Source: Welwitschia mirabilis (Eukaryota; Gnetophyta; Gnetopsida; Welwitschiales). From it: a DNA stretch of 64,000 bases. Every line of letters starts with the position of its first letter. Position 1 is the first letter of the stretch. The stretch covers positions 285,665,581 to 285,729,580 of the forward strand of contig JBOZIK010000001.1 in assembly GCA_051453625.1 (NCBI GenBank). The letters are read 5' to 3'. The notes beneath the pieces were generated by a model. The model ran no database searches and had not been told where the DNA came from. It saw nothing but the letters and a program-made list of their open reading frames with translations. The position numbers were made by a program, and so were the translations under genes. Positions 59,466 through 64,000 of this stretch are shown here, piece by piece.

Positions 59466-62400
59466 TTTAAACTTAGAGTATTCCTAAAAAGTTTTAAATT
59501 AGTATAGTGCTATGCATGTAAGTACATAATTATGAGAGATACATTTAACTTTTACAAAAGAATAAAGGATTAAGAGAGATTTATATTACATAGTTACTAA
59601 ATAAGTAATTGATTAAGTAGTGCTATGTACTCATATTAATTACATTCTTTATTAAGATTACTATATAATTATTTTTTTTAATAATCTCTTGTAATAATTA
59701 AAAATACATGTAAATATCTTAATTAGTATTTTACATAATCTAACATTAACAAGTAAGGCATAATACTAATAATACTACAACATGTATTATGATTATAAGT
59801 AAAACTTTAAACTCTTATTTTTTGTTAGCTTTCATAATATAAGAATAATAACTACCATCAAAAAAGCATTCATAACCTTTATCATTCTTATATAATACTT
59901 TCCTCTTGAATCATTTTAAAAAATATTATTGAGTATAGCATGTACAAATTAGTATTAGACACATCAAAACTTCAATAAGAATGTGGAATAGAATAAGAAA
60001 AATTAAGCTAATAAATAAACATGAAATATACATAAGTAATGATACCCATCTTAAATTATAAAATTTGTGTCTTGAGAAAGAATATTTATATAAATCTCAC
60101 ATATAAATGATATCATAAATCTTGGAAGTAGAAATCTTGCCACATGTCATAATCTCCATTGGTCCCACTTTGTGCACTACATAGGAAACCATCCTCACGA
60201 ATGTAATAACACAGGACTTGGGAATCATAGAAACACCTATTATTATCATAATAAATATCTTCTACATAATCTTCTCTAAATGTACATTTGTACTATTAAC
60301 TCCACTAGTCATGGTTTATGTGCCACATGGAAACTTATCCCCACCAACATCATCATAGATGCTAGCTATGGACATAAAATTATGATGATATTATAACTAT
60401 GTGTAAGTTTAAAATTATTATAAGATATTATCAATATAATAATAAGCTTAAAATAACATTAAAATAAGATTTTAAGATAATTTAAAATGTGATTAATGAG
60501 AGGATAAAATTTCATTTCTAATTTTTATAGAAAAGGATATTTATGTGTTACAACTTATGTTCCTATTAGAAGAGCATATGTTAACATTAAAAGAAATGTC
60601 ATGCTAAAATGGCATAATGCATGTTTTCCATAGGGCATTCAATTATAAGGAATTCCATTCCTAGATTTTAGTGGTAAGAAATTAGGTAAATGACAAGTAG
60701 CCTATTATAAAAGTAATTCATGGCTTTTGACAACATGTTAAATTAATAAATATCTATCCATACACTTATGGCCATTTAAAATTAATTATATATATCTGAA
60801 AACTTCAAAAAGATAACATTTTATTATGAATTTTCTTAGTATATATTTTAGTAGATTTTTAACATGAGGAAATTACATGTGAGCAGTCTATGTTAATGTA
60901 GTACTAATATGAACATAGAAAGTATCTTAAAATTAACTTTATAAAAATATCATAGAAAATATTAAATATCCCTAAGTATAATAGTATTAAACTAATGAAA
61001 TTATGTATTTGTGATATGTCAAAGCTATCTTGTTAATCTCAAAATAACTTATAATTCTAATATTTTAAAATGCATTATGATAGAAAGAGCAAAGAAAATA
61101 AAATATTAAGAAAGGTGTTTAAATGCTAAAATATATGTATGAAACCATATATGATCATTTATTAGCTTATAAATATTTATTACAAATGAGGAAGTGATGA
61201 GATAAAAGGATTCATCCCATTGGATTTAAGTTCTATTTGTAGAAATCATCAAATTTACAATTTTTATGTAAGTAAAGATATGATTATTAAGCACAATTGA
61301 GTGATTAATATAAAATAAAGGTCACTTATGGTTTACTATATTGAAAATAATTGATATTGACTATTAAACTTATTTAAAGCAATTATATATTCTTAACAAA
61401 AATAAAATAAATCATAGTTTTATAAAATTTGATTTATACCTCATGAGAATGCATGAGAGAAAATTAAGAATTTGAACATAAAATTGTAAAATGAGCATTT
61501 AGTAATATTAATTAATAAATTTATTATATTTAAAATGCATTTTATGCACAACTTAAAGAAGAGTAAGAAAGTAGAAGAGGGAAAAGAGGAAGAAATATTT
61601 TAACATTACAGAAATCTTAAAAATGATATATTCTAGTTTATAAAATAATGATTTTAAAGTTTGAATTAAAATGCTAAATGAAAAAAATTAAAGAAGAAAA
61701 TATAACATTGGAAGGCTTATTTTTAGTTCAAATAATAAAGAAATTAGTACATATTTAAAAAAAATGTAATTAGGTACTTTGAAAGTTCACAAAAATTAAT
61801 ATATAACACAATGCAAAAAATCATCTTGATTTGATTTAAAAATAAAACATTGAACATTTCACTTTGTAAAAAAAAAATATAGGAAGAAAAATTATCACAT
61901 AAAATTCAAAGTCAAGAAGGAATGCTAATTTATGAACTTTTAATGAAGAATTAAGAAAATAACCCTTGAAAAAATAGTTATAGGAAATAAAACAGTCTTT
62001 TAGGGAAGATATACATTATATGGAATTTATGAAAAATGATAGAAATGCAAAGCATAAAAATGAAAAAGTAGAAATCAAATGCTAAAAAAGGAATAAATGT
62101 TAGAAATGTAGATCACTACTAGAAGAAGTAATAATTTATTAATAGCTATTAAAATTACATATTTAAACATGAGTCACATTTTATTATTTTACTAGAGCCA
62201 TAAGTTATTTGCTTATCAGTTATGAATTACTTATAAGGGGGCCACATATATTTATACAATTAGCTTATGTTATGCCTAAATTTAGTATTAGATAAGGACA
62301 TAGTTATGTCCTAGCTTGAGTCCAACATTACTAGACCTATACTAATAGATTTTCTATTTATAGAGTTAGAGTCATTTATGTTTTATTCCTAGAGTATTGC

Positions 62401-62639
62401 TAAATAAACCATTTAAGATTAAATTTGAATTCATCTAATTTAGATTTTAGATATAGTAATATAATGTGTATAGTTTCTTATGCATCTTTCTATTCTTTGA
62501 AATTTATTTTTTCTCTTGACTATTATTTAAGAACATTTTGACATGCATATTTTGGTATTATAACATACTAATTAAAAGAAATGATATGAGAGTTATGTGA
62601 TTTATAACAAATGATATTAAAGCTTAAATTTGAAGGTTA
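59466..62639. other. AT-rich stretch, nothing recognised
   Basis: No domain or repeat structure identified on either strand. Confidence 0.5.
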
Positions 62640-63870
62640 TTAAAAACATATGAAGAAGGCAAGTCATCCACGAGAAATTTCATTTATTAGCAAAACTGTG
62701 TGCTACATGTGTGCTAGACTTAAGCTTATATAGAATAGTTTCATAAATGAGAAGGATCCTTGTAAGTTTACCATGCTAGATACTAATGGATTAAATATGT
62801 TTAAAGCATCATGGATAATCTTGGATGAGGTATTAAAGAATATTCTATCAAATATTGTCAACTTATCATCATTAAAAGAAATGTGAAAAACTCTCAAAAT
62901 AGCGTAAGTGTTGAGAGTTGCATTCATAGTATACATATTCTATTTTTCAAGAGGGATTTTCAGACTTTCTAAAGGGTAGATTTTAAATCTTTACTTAAAT
63001 TTAATAAGACACTTCAAAAGGTTGTGAATGTGTTATGAATATTGGAAGACAACACCATAAATGAGATGACTATTAAGATAGTTTTACATTCTCTTACATC
63101 TTATTTAATGTACTAATGTTATTATTGATGCATACAATAGAGCTCTCAAAGCTTTCTTCAGTTATGTTAATGAGTTTCTTAAAGAGTTAAAACTTTTGGA
63201 TGAAGAATTAGAAGAATAATCCTAGTGGAATATTTTCTATAATAAAGATGAAAAATCATGGTAATCTTATTCAATAAGAAGAATAAATCATGGTTTAAGC
63301 CATGGTAAAGGATGAGAATTTGGTGCTTAGCAAGGGAATACATAGGATGACAACTAAAAAGGTAATGCTATATCTTATAGTTAAAATGTTAGCATATGAA
63401 GGAGAATTGATAACCATTAAAAATGCATGTACTATTTTTAGTACAACCAATTCAAAAACTTTTCTAAATATTATCTGAAGAAGAAGATCCAAACAAGGAA
63501 TTCATCTTAGTAAATAAGAAGTAGAAAGTACCTATTTCTTATGGATTTTTAGAGATAAATAAAATTTTGCTTCATGAATTATGGATTTTATTTGTTTTCA
63601 TTACATGTTTATTAATTATTCATATTTCTTAGATTTAAAATGATTTAGTAGTACACTAGTAACAATTGAAGATGGTATAAAAATTCTAGTTTTGGGAAAA
63701 GGCATAGGTACACTTAGTATAGCAAAAACGTATCATTCTTAGGTATGGCATCATATGTAAACCTGATCTTTCTTACTTATCATTAGCTATTAGTAAACTA
63801 AGAGATAGGGATTCTAGTACACTTTATAAAAAGTGATTATAGAATTAACAAGAACAATAAGCAAGCTGTT
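62640..63870 (+). pseudogene. Copia gag and protease relic
   Basis: Plus strand. Gag-like segments: FKASWIILDEVLKNILSNIV and LSSLKEM at about 62800-62880, then INEMTIKIVLHSLTSYLMY near 63060 and NEFLKELKLLDEELEE near 63165. The protease/pre-integrase zone is at about 63560-63800: SWIMDF (family: W-(L/I)DSGAS-HM), TLVTIEDGIKILVLGKGIGT near 63650 and TLSIAKTYHS. The catalytic DSG is not kept. The rest of pol would lie to the right, outside the window. The short minus-strand open frames at 62703-62936 and 63295-63492 are shadows. Confidence 0.65.
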
Positions 63871-64000
63871 TTAGTTTCATGTAGCAAGAATAACTTATTT
63901 TTTTAAATGAAGAAACGAATTCTAGAGAATTTATTACTTTATAGGAAAAAGACTTCAAATTATCAAATAAGAGACTAAGTTACTTTAACTTTTAGTCTTT

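Overview
This window is AT-rich plant nuclear DNA, almost all of it old, broken transposable elements, with one well-preserved protein gene. A land plant is indicated by the two-exon L-gulonolactone oxidase-type gene, by Athila/Tat-like Ty3 and Copia LTR retrotransposons, and by plastid DNA fragments inserted in the nuclear sequence. The very low C+G of the repeats, next to a GC- and CpG-rich gene, suggests a large genome with heavy C-to-T (5-methylcytosine) decay. AT-rich gymnosperms such as gnetophytes would fit, but the species cannot be fixed from the sequence.

Layout. 1-3170: 3' end of a Ty3 element of 'family A' (internal tail plus LTR). 3600-5430: Copia pol relic (+). 5774-16642: Ty3 element 'B' on the minus strand, whose low-coordinate LTR is split by a complete small Copia-type element (6894-9751). 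16652-16890: a tandem repeat of about 40 bp. 18170-20060: unidentified minus-strand coding relics. 20595-23060: plastid-derived fragments (probable trnG-UCC, then psbA, psbC and the 3' end of 16S rRNA) around a GC-richer repeat block. 24415-37282: a nearly full-length family A Ty3 element with both LTRs, tRNA-Asp-type primer site, gag, protease, RT, RNase H and integrase, all broken by stops. 37548-37673: small hairpin repeat. 40700-44600: CpG-retaining island holding the oxidase gene (43406-41497, minus). 46550-47790: relic coding block with a J-domain. 48350-49565: L1-type LINE relic (minus). 55870-56935: LINE reverse transcriptase of a different, Jockey-like type (minus). 58540-59465: third Ty3 relic (+). 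62640-63870: Copia gag/protease relic (+). The stretches 37.7-40.7 kb, 49.6-55.8 kb and 59.5-62.6 kb are AT-rich with nothing I recognise.

Function. The only gene I would call functional is the FAD-linked aldonolactone oxidase: secreted by prediction, 603 residues in two exons, with intact sequence motifs. Everything else is a history of insertion, nesting and cytosine decay. The stop codons in the relic reading frames are mostly TAA, TAG or TGA at places where a single C-to-T or G-to-A change explains them.
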